The notes under the pieces were generated by a model. That model was not told the origin of the DNA, searched no databases, and was given only the letters and a program-made list of their open reading frames with translations. Of a DNA stretch of 64,000 nucleotides, positions 26,834 through 34,575 are shown one piece after another. The position numbers and the translations under genes were made by a program. Positions within the stretch are counted from its first letter, which is position 1. Every line of letters starts with the position of its first letter. Source of the stretch: Gammaproteobacteria bacterium (GTDB lineage Bacteria; Pseudomonadota; Gammaproteobacteria; Burkholderiales; Gallionellaceae); assembly GCA_018814405.1 (NCBI GenBank), contig JAHIZO010000005.1, positions 62,001-126,000 of the forward strand. Reading direction: 5' to 3'.

Positions 26834-27247
26834 TCATCGTGTGTAGTGCGCCTTCTTCGGAATCACATGCCTCACGCCCCCTTGGGGGTTCTCTACGTCG
26901 CCTTTGTAGCGGGGGATGATGTGAATATGGACATGTAAGATGCTTTGTCCGGCTGCGGGCCCGACATTGACACCGATGTTGTAGCCGTCCGGATGGAACG
27001 CTTCATCAAGGAGTTCCTTTTCTTTCTGGATGAGGTCCATGCATGCTGCGACTTCTTCAGGTGTCAGTTCGAAGAAACTGGCGACATGCCGGCGCGGGAT
27101 GACCAACGTGTGGCCTGGGCTGGTCGGGTAGGTGTCGCGCGCGCTGAAAGCAAGTTCATGCTGTATCGATACCCCGCGTGGATCAGTGCAAAACAGGCAC
27201 GGATTATTGGGGTCTCGTTTCTTTTCTTGTGCGGCTTCAGACGACAA
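26834..27247 (-). CDS. HIT-family nucleotide hydrolase
   Basis: 137 residues with the histidine triad HVHIHIIPR near the C-terminus, where the middle His is the nucleophile towards nucleoside phosphates. CLFCTDPRG at the N-terminus resembles the zinc Cys pair of Fhit/GalT relatives. HTLVIPRRHV is the second family motif. The start is TTG 27247, preceded by GAGG at 8 bases; no better ATG exists before the domain. Family enzymes hydrolyse AMP-lysine, AMP-NH2 or dinucleoside polyphosphates, and the substrate here is unknown. Confidence 0.88.
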   Translation of the reverse strand: MSSEAAQEKKRDPNNPCLFCTDPRGVSIQHELAFSARDTYPTSPGHTLVIPRRHVASFFELTPEEVAACMDLIQKEKELLDEAFHPDGYNIGVNVGPAAGQSILHVHIHIIPRYKGDVENPQGGVRHVIPKKAHYTR

Positions 27248-27308
27248 CAGAACACCTCTTTCTGTACGTTATACTCAGGCCAAGGATCATATTAACGAGG
27301 AGATCATC

Positions 27309-27725
27309 TTGGCATCGAATGAAGCACGGGCTTATTTTGCATTGCTTGGTTATCATTTCAACCCCGACGACATTACGCGCTTGCTTGGGATAGAGCCCAC
27401 TTCCGTCAATGCTGCGGGCGCACACAGCAGTCTGGATAAACCCGTGATAAGTTCCTGGGAGATATCAACAGAGACTACTGCCGGCGCGGTGGACGTATTT
27501 GCCTTAGCGGACATCATCGTCAAGCAGCTGGAACCCATTAAAGAAAAAATCGTTGAAGTCTGTAAAAGTCACAATCTATCTCCAAGGTTGGGCGTGGCGC
27601 TGACTTTATCCATCGATAAAGGTGAATCTAGCCCGGATGTCGGTTTCGGAGCCAGAACGATCCGCTTCCTTGCCGACACCGGTTCATTCATCGAAGTGCA
27701 AAACAAACTTTCCAGTCGGGTCTGA
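27309..27725 (+). CDS. DUF4279 domain protein
   Basis: 138 residues from TTG 27309, which has AGGAG six bases before it; a frame open further upstream overlaps the HIT gene and lacks an SD. ARAYFALLGYHFNPDDITRLLGIEPT is the N-terminal signature of DUF4279, with SSWEIST and RLGVALTLSI following. The function of DUF4279 is unknown. It is divergent from the HIT gene, with a possible -10 (TATACT) near 27270. Confidence 0.72.
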   Translation: MASNEARAYFALLGYHFNPDDITRLLGIEPTSVNAAGAHSSLDKPVISSWEISTETTAGAVDVFALADIIVKQLEPIKEKIVEVCKSHNLSPRLGVALTLSIDKGESSPDVGFGARTIRFLADTGSFIEVQNKLSSRV

Positions 27726-27743
27726 TCCATCACTCGCTTGCCT

Positions 27744-28772
27744 CTAGCTGTTGAGCACCGCCATCTGCGACTGCGCTATTTGTAGCTGTTCTTTGCAGTG
27801 CTTCAGGCAGAGTGGTTGTAGCGCATGAGAAAAACATTCGATGATCACCTCGAATTCATCCGCCATCTCTTCTGCAAGCGCAGCATCGTTGGTCATTTGA
27901 GCCAGCACATTTTGCGCAGTCGCCTTATTCACACGGCAGAGAACTGCCACATGGATAGGCAGCTGCTGTTCCATACTTACCGTCAAAGCTTTTTCGTATG
28001 AATTGATCGCTTCTTTCAAACGATCAGGATTCTCTTCCGACTCGCCGAGATGATGCAAAACGACCGCCCGATTGTTATGGGTCGCGGTCAGCTCTAATGC
28101 GTATTCATCTGCGTCGAGTACGGCCAGCGCATTCTTATAGGCAACAACGGACTTTTGAAGCTGTCGGTTGCCCTTAAGCAGCATTCCGTAGGTATGGAAC
28201 GTGTCTCCAAGCTGTAGCATGGTGTACATCCAGTCTTCCGGATGTGTATCTCGTGTCCAAACCAGCAAAGCATTGGTATAAGCATCGACAGCGCTATTGA
28301 GCGGCTTCGTGGTTTCGGACAGCCGGCCGAGCGCTTGATTAGCCGTGCCCAGACAATATTGTGTGGCTGCCCATTCCAAGGGGGAGCTTTCCTGTGTGAA
28401 CTCCCCCAATGCCTCGCTAAAGCACTGAATGGCCCGTTCAAACAATTCTGCATCTCTACGTTGCTGCCCCATTGCGGCCAAAACGTTGCCAAGATAATTC
28501 TGCGTCTGAGCCCAAGCCAACGGTTCTTGAGCGCGATATTGCGCTGTCAGCGATCCTTCAAGGGTTTCACGCAAAGGTTCAAGAATGTTGGCGCTGAAAC
28601 GGTGTTGTTCAAAGTTTCCACGCGTATATAGAAAATTATCGGAGACGGCCACCTTGGTATCCGGTGTGGCTGCATCTATCCAATCATCGCCCAGCGCGGC
28701 TAAAGAGTTGGCTAAGGCCAGTTCTAAGGCCTTATTACGTGGATGAAGTGAGTATGTATGAGAGAAATCCAT
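27744..28772 (-). CDS. Tetratricopeptide-repeat protein
   Basis: 342 residues, soluble, mostly helical. Repeats of the form LAWAQTQNYLGNVLAAMGQ, LEWAATQYCLGTANQALG and LELTATHNNRAVVLHHLGE are TPR units of the subgroup with W/A at position 4, about six in total between residues 75 and 310. This class usually mediates protein-protein contacts. The start codon follows the stop of the FKBP gene directly (TAAATG), so translation is coupled. Confidence 0.75.
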   Translation of the reverse strand: MDFSHTYSLHPRNKALELALANSLAALGDDWIDAATPDTKVAVSDNFLYTRGNFEQHRFSANILEPLRETLEGSLTAQYRAQEPLAWAQTQNYLGNVLAAMGQQRRDAELFERAIQCFSEALGEFTQESSPLEWAATQYCLGTANQALGRLSETTKPLNSAVDAYTNALLVWTRDTHPEDWMYTMLQLGDTFHTYGMLLKGNRQLQKSVVAYKNALAVLDADEYALELTATHNNRAVVLHHLGESEENPDRLKEAINSYEKALTVSMEQQLPIHVAVLCRVNKATAQNVLAQMTNDAALAEEMADEFEVIIECFSHALQPLCLKHCKEQLQIAQSQMAVLNS

Positions 28773-29279
28773 TTAAGCGCGTTCGAGAATCTCGTTAAGT
28801 TCAGGGTCGGCGCCGACCGCTCCGCCAAGCTCGATCTCTTCTTCAGTGGCTTCGCGTATAGACAAGACTTCCAGCATGAAAGTGACTTCTCTGCCGCAAA
28901 GCGGGTTATTGCCGTCCACAGTCAATGTCTTGTCATCGAATCGGGTGACGATGAAGTTTCTGGGTTCGCCTTTCTCATTTTCCATGGTGATGGTCATGCC
29001 GATCTCCCGATACTCTTCCGGGACGTTCTCTATGCGATCGGTGAATACCAGAGACTCATCTCTCTCGCCATATAGCTGCGTAGTGTCGATCGGCACATCG
29101 ATGACGTCGCCGACTTTTTTTCCATACAGGAATTTGGTCACTTCTTCTGACATCACATCATTCACGCCATGCACATAACCCAGCGGGTAATCCACAGTGA
29201 CCAGTACATCGCCGGTTTTGTCATCGACGACTTTGTAATTCAGTTCAACGAATGTTCCGTCTTCAATCGTATCTGACAT
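28773..29279 (-). CDS. SlyD-like FKBP-type peptidyl-prolyl isomerase
   Basis: 168 residues. The FKBP domain with inserted flap is seen in TFVELNYKVVDDKTGDVL, PLGYVHGVNDVM and MENEKGEPRNFIVTRFD, ending in VDGNNPLCGREVTFMLEVL. SlyD of E. coli has a His/Cys-rich metal-binding tail; this protein lacks one and ends acidic (GADPELNEILERA). It is a cytosolic folding helper. Location 15 bases after the 116-residue gene and touching the TPR gene suggests a three-gene unit. Confidence 0.82.
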   Translation of the reverse strand: MSDTIEDGTFVELNYKVVDDKTGDVLVTVDYPLGYVHGVNDVMSEEVTKFLYGKKVGDVIDVPIDTTQLYGERDESLVFTDRIENVPEEYREIGMTITMENEKGEPRNFIVTRFDDKTLTVDGNNPLCGREVTFMLEVLSIREATEEEIELGGAVGADPELNEILERA

Positions 29280-29294
29280 GTTTAATCGACCTTA

Positions 29295-29645
29295 TTAAAA
29301 CAGTGTGGCACCAAAGATCTTCACCTTCTCTTTTTCATAGCCCAGCACCAGTCTGCCCAGCCATTCGCCTCTATTCTTCTTGTTTATCACTTTGTATAAA
29401 ACAGTGACATATTCCCCGCGGCGGATCATGCCTAGATAGGAGTATTCGTCTGACAGGTTCTTTGCAAGATCGCTTCTCGCAAACTGCTTGCCCATTTCAA
29501 CTTCATTGGCGCCGGCAATGAATGTGCTGGAAAAGTTGCGCGTGAAAGCACCGTAGTTTGCTTCATTGGAGTACTTGATAAGGTCGGCCCACATGGGGTG
29601 TGCCAACTCCAAGATCTCTTCATCTGTCTTTTCAATAATGTTCAT
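29295..29645 (-). CDS. Hypothetical protein, 116 aa
   Basis: Not recognised. From ATG 29645 (SD AGGTGAG nine bases upstream) the 116 residues start MNIIEKTDEEILELAHPMW and end in a mixed alpha/beta segment (RGEYVTVLYKVINKKNRGEWLG). The size and the pattern of one N-terminal helix followed by a curved sheet recall nuclear transport factor 2-like or SnoaL-like folds, but this is only a guess. It is first in the unit with the FKBP and TPR genes. Confidence 0.6.
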   Translation of the reverse strand: MNIIEKTDEEILELAHPMWADLIKYSNEANYGAFTRNFSSTFIAGANEVEMGKQFARSDLAKNLSDEYSYLGMIRRGEYVTVLYKVINKKNRGEWLGRLVLGYEKEKVKIFGATLF

Positions 29646-29714
29646 AAAGTATCTCACCTACACAGGGTTTCATCATTTTATCTATAACCAGGCCACGCTT
29701 CGCTCAGGATAGAT

Positions 29715-29752
29715 AAAAAAGGACCAACACCATACATGTCAGTCCTTTTTTT
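29715..29752 (-). terminator. Intrinsic terminator after aprA
   Basis: AAAAAAGGAC (29715-29724) pairs with GTCCTTTTTTT (29742-29752) around a 17-base loop. Read on the minus strand, the stem ends in a run of U, 43 bases after the aprA stop. The symmetric A/T tails mean it could also stop transcripts from the opposite side. Confidence 0.75.
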
Positions 29753-29795
29753 ACAAATATATTTACCGGCTTGTAAAAACCAAACCTATATTTGC

Positions 29796-31685
29796 TTAGT
29801 GCCCTTCAGGCGCTGCTTTTTCAACATCTCCCACCAGGTGGTAAAGCGGTGCTTTTTCCATCGTGTATTCACCTGTTTTTGGATCGCGGCGAGAAACTGT
29901 CAGTACATGCCAGTTCTCATCATCCAGCTTCATTGCATCACCACGATAGTAGTATCCGGGCCAGCGTGTCTCCTTACGGAACAGCGTATGGTGGAACACA
30001 CTTTCAGAGGTGAGGAAACGATGTTTCAGTTCCCATGCACGCAACAACTCGTGAATGTCTGAAGCAGCGACTTTTTCCAGATCCTCACCCAAGATGGACA
30101 TCTTCTTGAGGCCGATGTTCAGCAGCTTGTCGTTGGTCATGTAGTTCACGCCGAAGCCACCGCAGTACTCATCCATCAGCTTCTGCAAACGATCCAGACC
30201 TTGTCTAGGATTGATGAAGTTCGGGTTGACTGATCCGGCAACGACTTCGTTCTTAAAGACCGCGTATGTCTCCAATGGCTTGTAGATCTTGGTCTTCAGC
30301 TCTTCGATCTGCTTGCTGGAGACACGGATGCCTTCTGCTTTGCCATCATCGATATATTTACAAGCAGCCTTGGCAGCCAGACGACCTTCAGTGAACGAAC
30401 CTGATGAGAAGGCGTGTGGTGTACCACCTACGGCATCACCTGCGCCAAACAGACCTTCAACGGTGGTCATGCGGTTATAGCCCCAGAAATATTCGTCAGG
30501 AGAGACATCTTCCGGACCCGAGCACCATGCACCGCAACCGGTAGCGTGCGAACCCATGACATAAGGCTCGGACGTGGTCAGTTCAGGGTTCTCATACTTC
30601 GGATCAACGTCAGTCGCTGCCCAAAGTACGGCTTGACCCACAGTCATGCCGAGGAAGTTGTGCCAGCCGATCTCTTCAAGGTGCGGATCCTGGAATGCTT
30701 CCATGGTCACCATGTGGATCGGGCCGCGACCGGCATTCACCTCGTTGATGATCGCGTGGTTACGCAGACAGGTTGGAATAGGGCGGTGCGTACGGTGTGA
30801 GACTTCCGGATCCAAATATTCCTTGCCCACCATTTGCTGCAGTGCGGGGAACCACTTGGACTCGTACTCTTCACCATAGGCATTCTGGGTATAAGTCTTG
30901 AGATGCAGGAAGTAGGCACCGACAGGACCGTAACCATCTTTGAAGCGAGCCAGCACGATACGGTTTTCCATCTGTGTCATCTTGGCGCCAGCGTCGATCA
31001 TCAGACCGTAGGCAGAACCGGAAGACCATGGTGCGTACCAGACACGACCCGCACCTTCGCCCACGGAGCGTGGTTTGAAGATGTTGGAAGCACCACCGGC
31101 ACCGCAGATAACGGTCTTTGATTTGAATACGTGGTAGTTGCCTGTACGTACATTGAAACCGACAGCACCCGCGACGCGGTTCTCTTTGGAATCATCCATC
31201 AGCAGATGGGTCAAGCAGACACGATTGAATACTTTGTCTGCTGATTTCTTGGCTGCTTCAGCAACGATAGGCTTGTACGATTCACCGTGGATCATGATCT
31301 GCCAACGGCCTTCACGCAGGAACGAACCCTTCTTCTCGTCGCGCATGATGGGCAGGCCCCATTCTTCAAAGTTATGCACGGTGGAGTCGACGTGGCGTGC
31401 CATGTCAAAAGCGAGGTCTTCACGCACCATACCCATCAGGTCGATACGCGCATAGCGCACATGATCTTCTGGATTGTTCTCGCCGAAGCGTGTGCCCATG
31501 TAGCAGTTGATCGCATACAGGCCCTGGGCAACCGCACCGGAACGCATGATGTTCGCTTTTTCTGCGATAACGATCTTCTTGTTCTTGCCCCAATATCTGG
31601 CTTCAAACGCAGCACCTGTGCCACCAAGGCCGGCACCAGCAACGAGGATGTCGATATCGTCTTCAATGATAGTTTGGTATGCCAT
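29796..31685 (-). CDS. aprA: Adenylylsulfate reductase alpha subunit
   Basis: 629 residues, the usual AprA length. The FAD-binding motif GAGLGGTGAAFEA is near residue 17. RSGAVAQGLYAINCY, CGAGGASNIF and GSHATGCGAWCSGPEDV are AprA-specific, and TTVEGLFGAGDAVGGTPHAFSSGS is the second FAD region. In sulfur oxidisers AprBA runs in reverse, joining sulfite and AMP to APS in the cytoplasm. It starts one base after the aprB stop codon and ends at a clear terminator. Confidence 0.96.
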   Translation of the reverse strand: MAYQTIIEDDIDILVAGAGLGGTGAAFEARYWGKNKKIVIAEKANIMRSGAVAQGLYAINCYMGTRFGENNPEDHVRYARIDLMGMVREDLAFDMARHVDSTVHNFEEWGLPIMRDEKKGSFLREGRWQIMIHGESYKPIVAEAAKKSADKVFNRVCLTHLLMDDSKENRVAGAVGFNVRTGNYHVFKSKTVICGAGGASNIFKPRSVGEGAGRVWYAPWSSGSAYGLMIDAGAKMTQMENRIVLARFKDGYGPVGAYFLHLKTYTQNAYGEEYESKWFPALQQMVGKEYLDPEVSHRTHRPIPTCLRNHAIINEVNAGRGPIHMVTMEAFQDPHLEEIGWHNFLGMTVGQAVLWAATDVDPKYENPELTTSEPYVMGSHATGCGAWCSGPEDVSPDEYFWGYNRMTTVEGLFGAGDAVGGTPHAFSSGSFTEGRLAAKAACKYIDDGKAEGIRVSSKQIEELKTKIYKPLETYAVFKNEVVAGSVNPNFINPRQGLDRLQKLMDEYCGGFGVNYMTNDKLLNIGLKKMSILGEDLEKVAASDIHELLRAWELKHRFLTSESVFHHTLFRKETRWPGYYYRGDAMKLDDENWHVLTVSRRDPKTGEYTMEKAPLYHLVGDVEKAAPEGH

Positions 31686-31686
31686 T

Positions 31687-32169
31687 TTAGTAGTAAACCC
31701 CTTTTTTAAGTGTCAAGCCATTCGATTCCAGTGTATGTAAACCGCCTTCATCCATGCGGATGTACTTAGGCTCGTTGAACAACAATTCACTGTCACGCAT
31801 TTCTTTGCTTGGAGCGGGAGCATCTGCGAGTTTTGGTGTCGCAGAGCCCCAGGGCTTGGTGGTGATAGGCGCCAACAGATCCATTTCTTTTTTGCCGTTG
31901 CGGAACTTGATGCGCCACGCGATGGTGCCTTTTTCTTCATCACGGATCACGCGAACACTGTGTCCAAGTGGTGCGAAGTCGGCATAACCGCGTACATCAA
32001 TTGCCTGGTGCGGGCAGGCTTTTACGCAGGAGTAACACTCCCAGCACATATTCGGTTCAATGTTGTAAGCACGTCGCAATGATTTATCGATGTGCATGAT
32101 GTCGGAAGGGCAGATGTCGACGCATTCTCCACAACCATCACAACGAGTCATATATACAAAGGTTGGCAT
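31687..32169 (-). CDS. aprB: Adenylylsulfate reductase beta subunit
   Basis: 160 residues. Two [4Fe-4S] motifs, CDGCGECVDICP near residue 10 and CWECYSCVKACP near 42, conduct electrons to the flavin of AprA. The C-terminal half (IAWRIKFRNGKKEMD and beyond) is the tail that wraps round AprA. It is the third gene of sat-aprM-aprB-aprA. Confidence 0.96.
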   Translation of the reverse strand: MPTFVYMTRCDGCGECVDICPSDIMHIDKSLRRAYNIEPNMCWECYSCVKACPHQAIDVRGYADFAPLGHSVRVIRDEEKGTIAWRIKFRNGKKEMDLLAPITTKPWGSATPKLADAPAPSKEMRDSELLFNEPKYIRMDEGGLHTLESNGLTLKKGVYY

Positions 32170-32212
32170 AATTGAGTCCTCTAGTTTCTATAGATAAATG
32201 TCTAGTGAGTGG

Positions 32213-33049
32213 TTAGTAGTGGTTGGGTCTTTCGGCCTTGATGCAGAGCCCCATGTTGGGCGGGTTCTTGCCCATATACATCGGTACATCCGGAAACTTG
32301 CGATGCACTTCCGGATCGGTCAGGTCATAGTCAGGCGGCAGGTTCTCGCGAGAACCATCTGCACGGGTGATCTTCTTCTGATGAGCCGCAGCAGGCTTGA
32401 AGAACATGTGCGCGAACTTGGACCAATACACGCCGCCGAACAGAACGGTGGTGGACAGGATGAACAAGGCAAATGGAATGCCCAATCCGCCGCCGGTGAA
32501 TGACCAGATCAATGCGAAAGTCGAGGTGGCAAGCAGCGAGACAATGAACAAGTCTGCACGCTCGAAGCGGAAGCATGGAAGACCTTCGGCAGACACGTCA
32601 ACGCGGATAAAGAACCAGAACCAGTATCCGCCCAAAGCCAACATAAGTGCACCGACATGCCAAAGCTTGGGCAGGATCGCTGGGGTGACAGCGTCTGGCG
32701 CTGTATAACCAAAGATCATCATCACGGTAGTCACAGCGAAGATGATGAATCCGTACATGGTCAACAGATGGGAAAGTCTGCGTCGTGGATTGCTGAATTC
32801 ACCTGAGGTCAACACTTCATTGACCAGCACTGAAACAGCGATCGATGCTTTTTCGCCACCGCTCACCGAGCGTTTTGCACTCTTCTGGGCTTTTTTTGCA
32901 TTCTCGAAAAAGTACTTCGCGCTTTTCTTGTGGATCATATCCAGTATCGTTCCGCCCATGACCAACAGGACCATAAGAACGATATATCCCTGCATCATTT
33001 CGGGTGATATGACTTCTGTAAGTGAAGCAAAGGGGTTGCTCGTGAACAT
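32213..33049 (-). CDS. aprM: AprM, membrane anchor of APS reductase
   Basis: 278 residues with about five membrane helices (roughly 20-42, 98-118, 130-152, 165-190 and 195-215) and a 50-residue cytosolic C-terminal tail. LTMYGFIIFAVTTVMM, KLWHVGALMLALGGY and VYWSKFAHMFFKPAAAHQ carry histidines that could bind haem or quinone. AprM is the proposed quinone-linked anchor of AprBA in many beta- and gammaproteobacterial sulfur oxidisers that lack qmoABC, and no qmo genes are seen here. It lies 43 bases before aprB. Confidence 0.92.
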   Translation of the reverse strand: MFTSNPFASLTEVISPEMMQGYIVLMVLLVMGGTILDMIHKKSAKYFFENAKKAQKSAKRSVSGGEKASIAVSVLVNEVLTSGEFSNPRRRLSHLLTMYGFIIFAVTTVMMIFGYTAPDAVTPAILPKLWHVGALMLALGGYWFWFFIRVDVSAEGLPCFRFERADLFIVSLLATSTFALIWSFTGGGLGIPFALFILSTTVLFGGVYWSKFAHMFFKPAAAHQKKITRADGSRENLPPDYDLTDPEVHRKFPDVPMYMGKNPPNMGLCIKAERPNHY

Positions 33050-33122
33050 CAGGTTCTCCTCAATAAATTTGTCACAAGTTGGCTGTCAATCTTTAGTCGT
33101 CGAGTGCTAAGTTTTACTTCTG

Positions 33123-34298
33123 TTAACCGCTATTTAATCCTGCGTAATATTTGCGCAATATCTCCAGCACTTCAGGACGGCTGAACTCGGCGGGGACTTC
33201 TTCACCATCCGAGAGCATTTTGCGTAATTGGGTGCCGGATACTTGCAAACGGTCTGCATCGGTATGCGGGCAGGTGCGGCCCGAGGCCATGCCGCCGCAT
33301 TTGTAGCACCAGAAGGAGATGTCGATCTTCAGTGCTTGTGTCTCCAGCGCATTTTGCGGAATAGTGTCGAAGATGTGATGCGCATCGAATGGGCCGTAAT
33401 ATTTGCCGACGCCTGCATGGTCGCGACCGACGATGAGGTGCGAGCAACCATAGTTCTGGCGGAACAGAGCGTGCAGCAGCGCTTCGCGCGGTCCGGCATA
33501 GCGCATATCCAACGGGTAGCCAGCTTGCACGACGGTCTTGCCGACGAAGTAGTTTTTGGTCAGTGCGATGATGGCATGGGTGCGTACTTCGGCCGGGATG
33601 TCGCCCGGCTTGAGGTTGCCGAGCAGGGAATGGATCATCACGCCGTCGCACACTTCGATGGCGATCTTGGCCAGATATTCATGCGAGCGGTGCATGGGGT
33701 TGCGTGTTTGGAAGGCGGCGACCTTGCTCCAGCCCATCTCGGTGAACAGTGCACGTGTCTCTTTCGGCGTCATGAACAGCGCACCGTATTTTTGCGGGAA
33801 GCCGCCTTGCGACAAGACTTTCACTGAACCGGCCAGATTCACCTCGCCTTGATTCATCACCATTTTCACACCTGGATGTTCGATGTCTGTGGTGCCGAAC
33901 ACGGTGGCGCATTCGTGGGCTTTGTCGATGGTGTATTTCTCAGTCACCTTCATGGTGGCGAGGATGCTGCCGTCATCGGGATCGATCAGCGCGATGTCGC
34001 TGCCGGTGGGGATGGCATCTGCTGCTGATTTGTCTGTGGAGAGGGTGATGGGGATGGGCCAGAACAGGCCGTTGGTGAGCGTCATGCCATCGCATACGCC
34101 TTGCCAGTCGGCGTGGCTCATGAAACCGTCGAGCGGCGTGAAACCGCCGATGCCGAGCATGATGAGGTCGCCTTTTTCGCGAGAACTCACTGTTACCTGA
34201 GGGTAACTGCGTGCCCGATTCAACTCTGCAATCAGATCTTCGCCAACTAGTAACAGCGGTTTCAGATCTTTCCCGCCATGCGGGTTTACCAATGCCAT
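33123..34298 (-). CDS. sat: ATP sulfurylase (sulfate adenylyltransferase)
   Basis: 391 residues of the homo-oligomeric Sat family rather than the CysDN type. [13 protein letters not shown] holds the HxxH active site, with [17 protein letters not shown] and [15 protein letters not shown] (zinc site) further on. In the oxidative direction it converts APS plus pyrophosphate to ATP plus sulfate, giving substrate-level phosphorylation. A strong SD (GGGAGG) precedes the ATG. It is the first gene of the apr operon, divergent from soeA. Confidence 0.95.
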   Translation of the reverse strand: MALVNPHGGKDLKPLLLVGEDLIAELNRARSYPQVTVSSREKGDLIMLGIGGFTPLDGFMSHADWQGVCDGMTLTNGLFWPIPITLSTDKSAADAIPTGSDIALIDPDDGSILATMKVTEKYTIDKAHECATVFGTTDIEHPGVKMVMNQGEVNLAGSVKVLSQGGFPQKYGALFMTPKETRALFTEMGWSKVAAFQTRNPMHRSHEYLAKIAIEVCDGVMIHSLLGNLKPGDIPAEVRTHAIIALTKNYFVGKTVVQAGYPLDMRYAGPREALLHALFRQNYGCSHLIVGRDHAGVGKYYGPFDAHHIFDTIPQNALETQALKIDISFWCYKCGGMASGRTCPHTDADRLQVSGTQLRKMLSDGEEVPAEFSRPEVLEILRKYYAGLNSG

Positions 34299-34384
34299 AA
34301 AGCCTCCCTTTGGGGTCTAGCTACGGATGGAGAATCATCGAAATTTCAGGTGCGCACAGTAGAGGAACATTACAAGTGAGGCGA

Positions 34385-34452
34385 TACCCCTCATGGGTTG
34401 AGGGTTGCACCCCCCATAGGGGTTATGTCTTTCCCCCTCATCACGGCTATGG
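34385..34452. promoter_or_regulatory. Candidate sulfur-regulon operator between sat and soeA
   Basis: Two GC-rich inverted repeats, TACCCCTCATGGGTT (34385-34399) and ACCCCCCATAGGGGTT (34409-34424), are followed by GGCTATGG (34445-34452). Matching elements precede tusA and, less well, soxY. The halves resemble the TACYYMT heptamer of NarL/LuxR-type regulators. Position between divergent operons would let one protein control both. No experimental support is visible; this is pattern inference. Confidence 0.45.
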
Positions 34453-34575
34453 CAGCACTGGCGCTGGTTACGCATACTTCGGCACCTGAAAGATTGAGTA
34501 AATTCGTAGGGCAGCTGCACACGAAAAATAAAGTGTTGCGCCCCGATAACGATCAACCCACACAAGATTTTGCCC

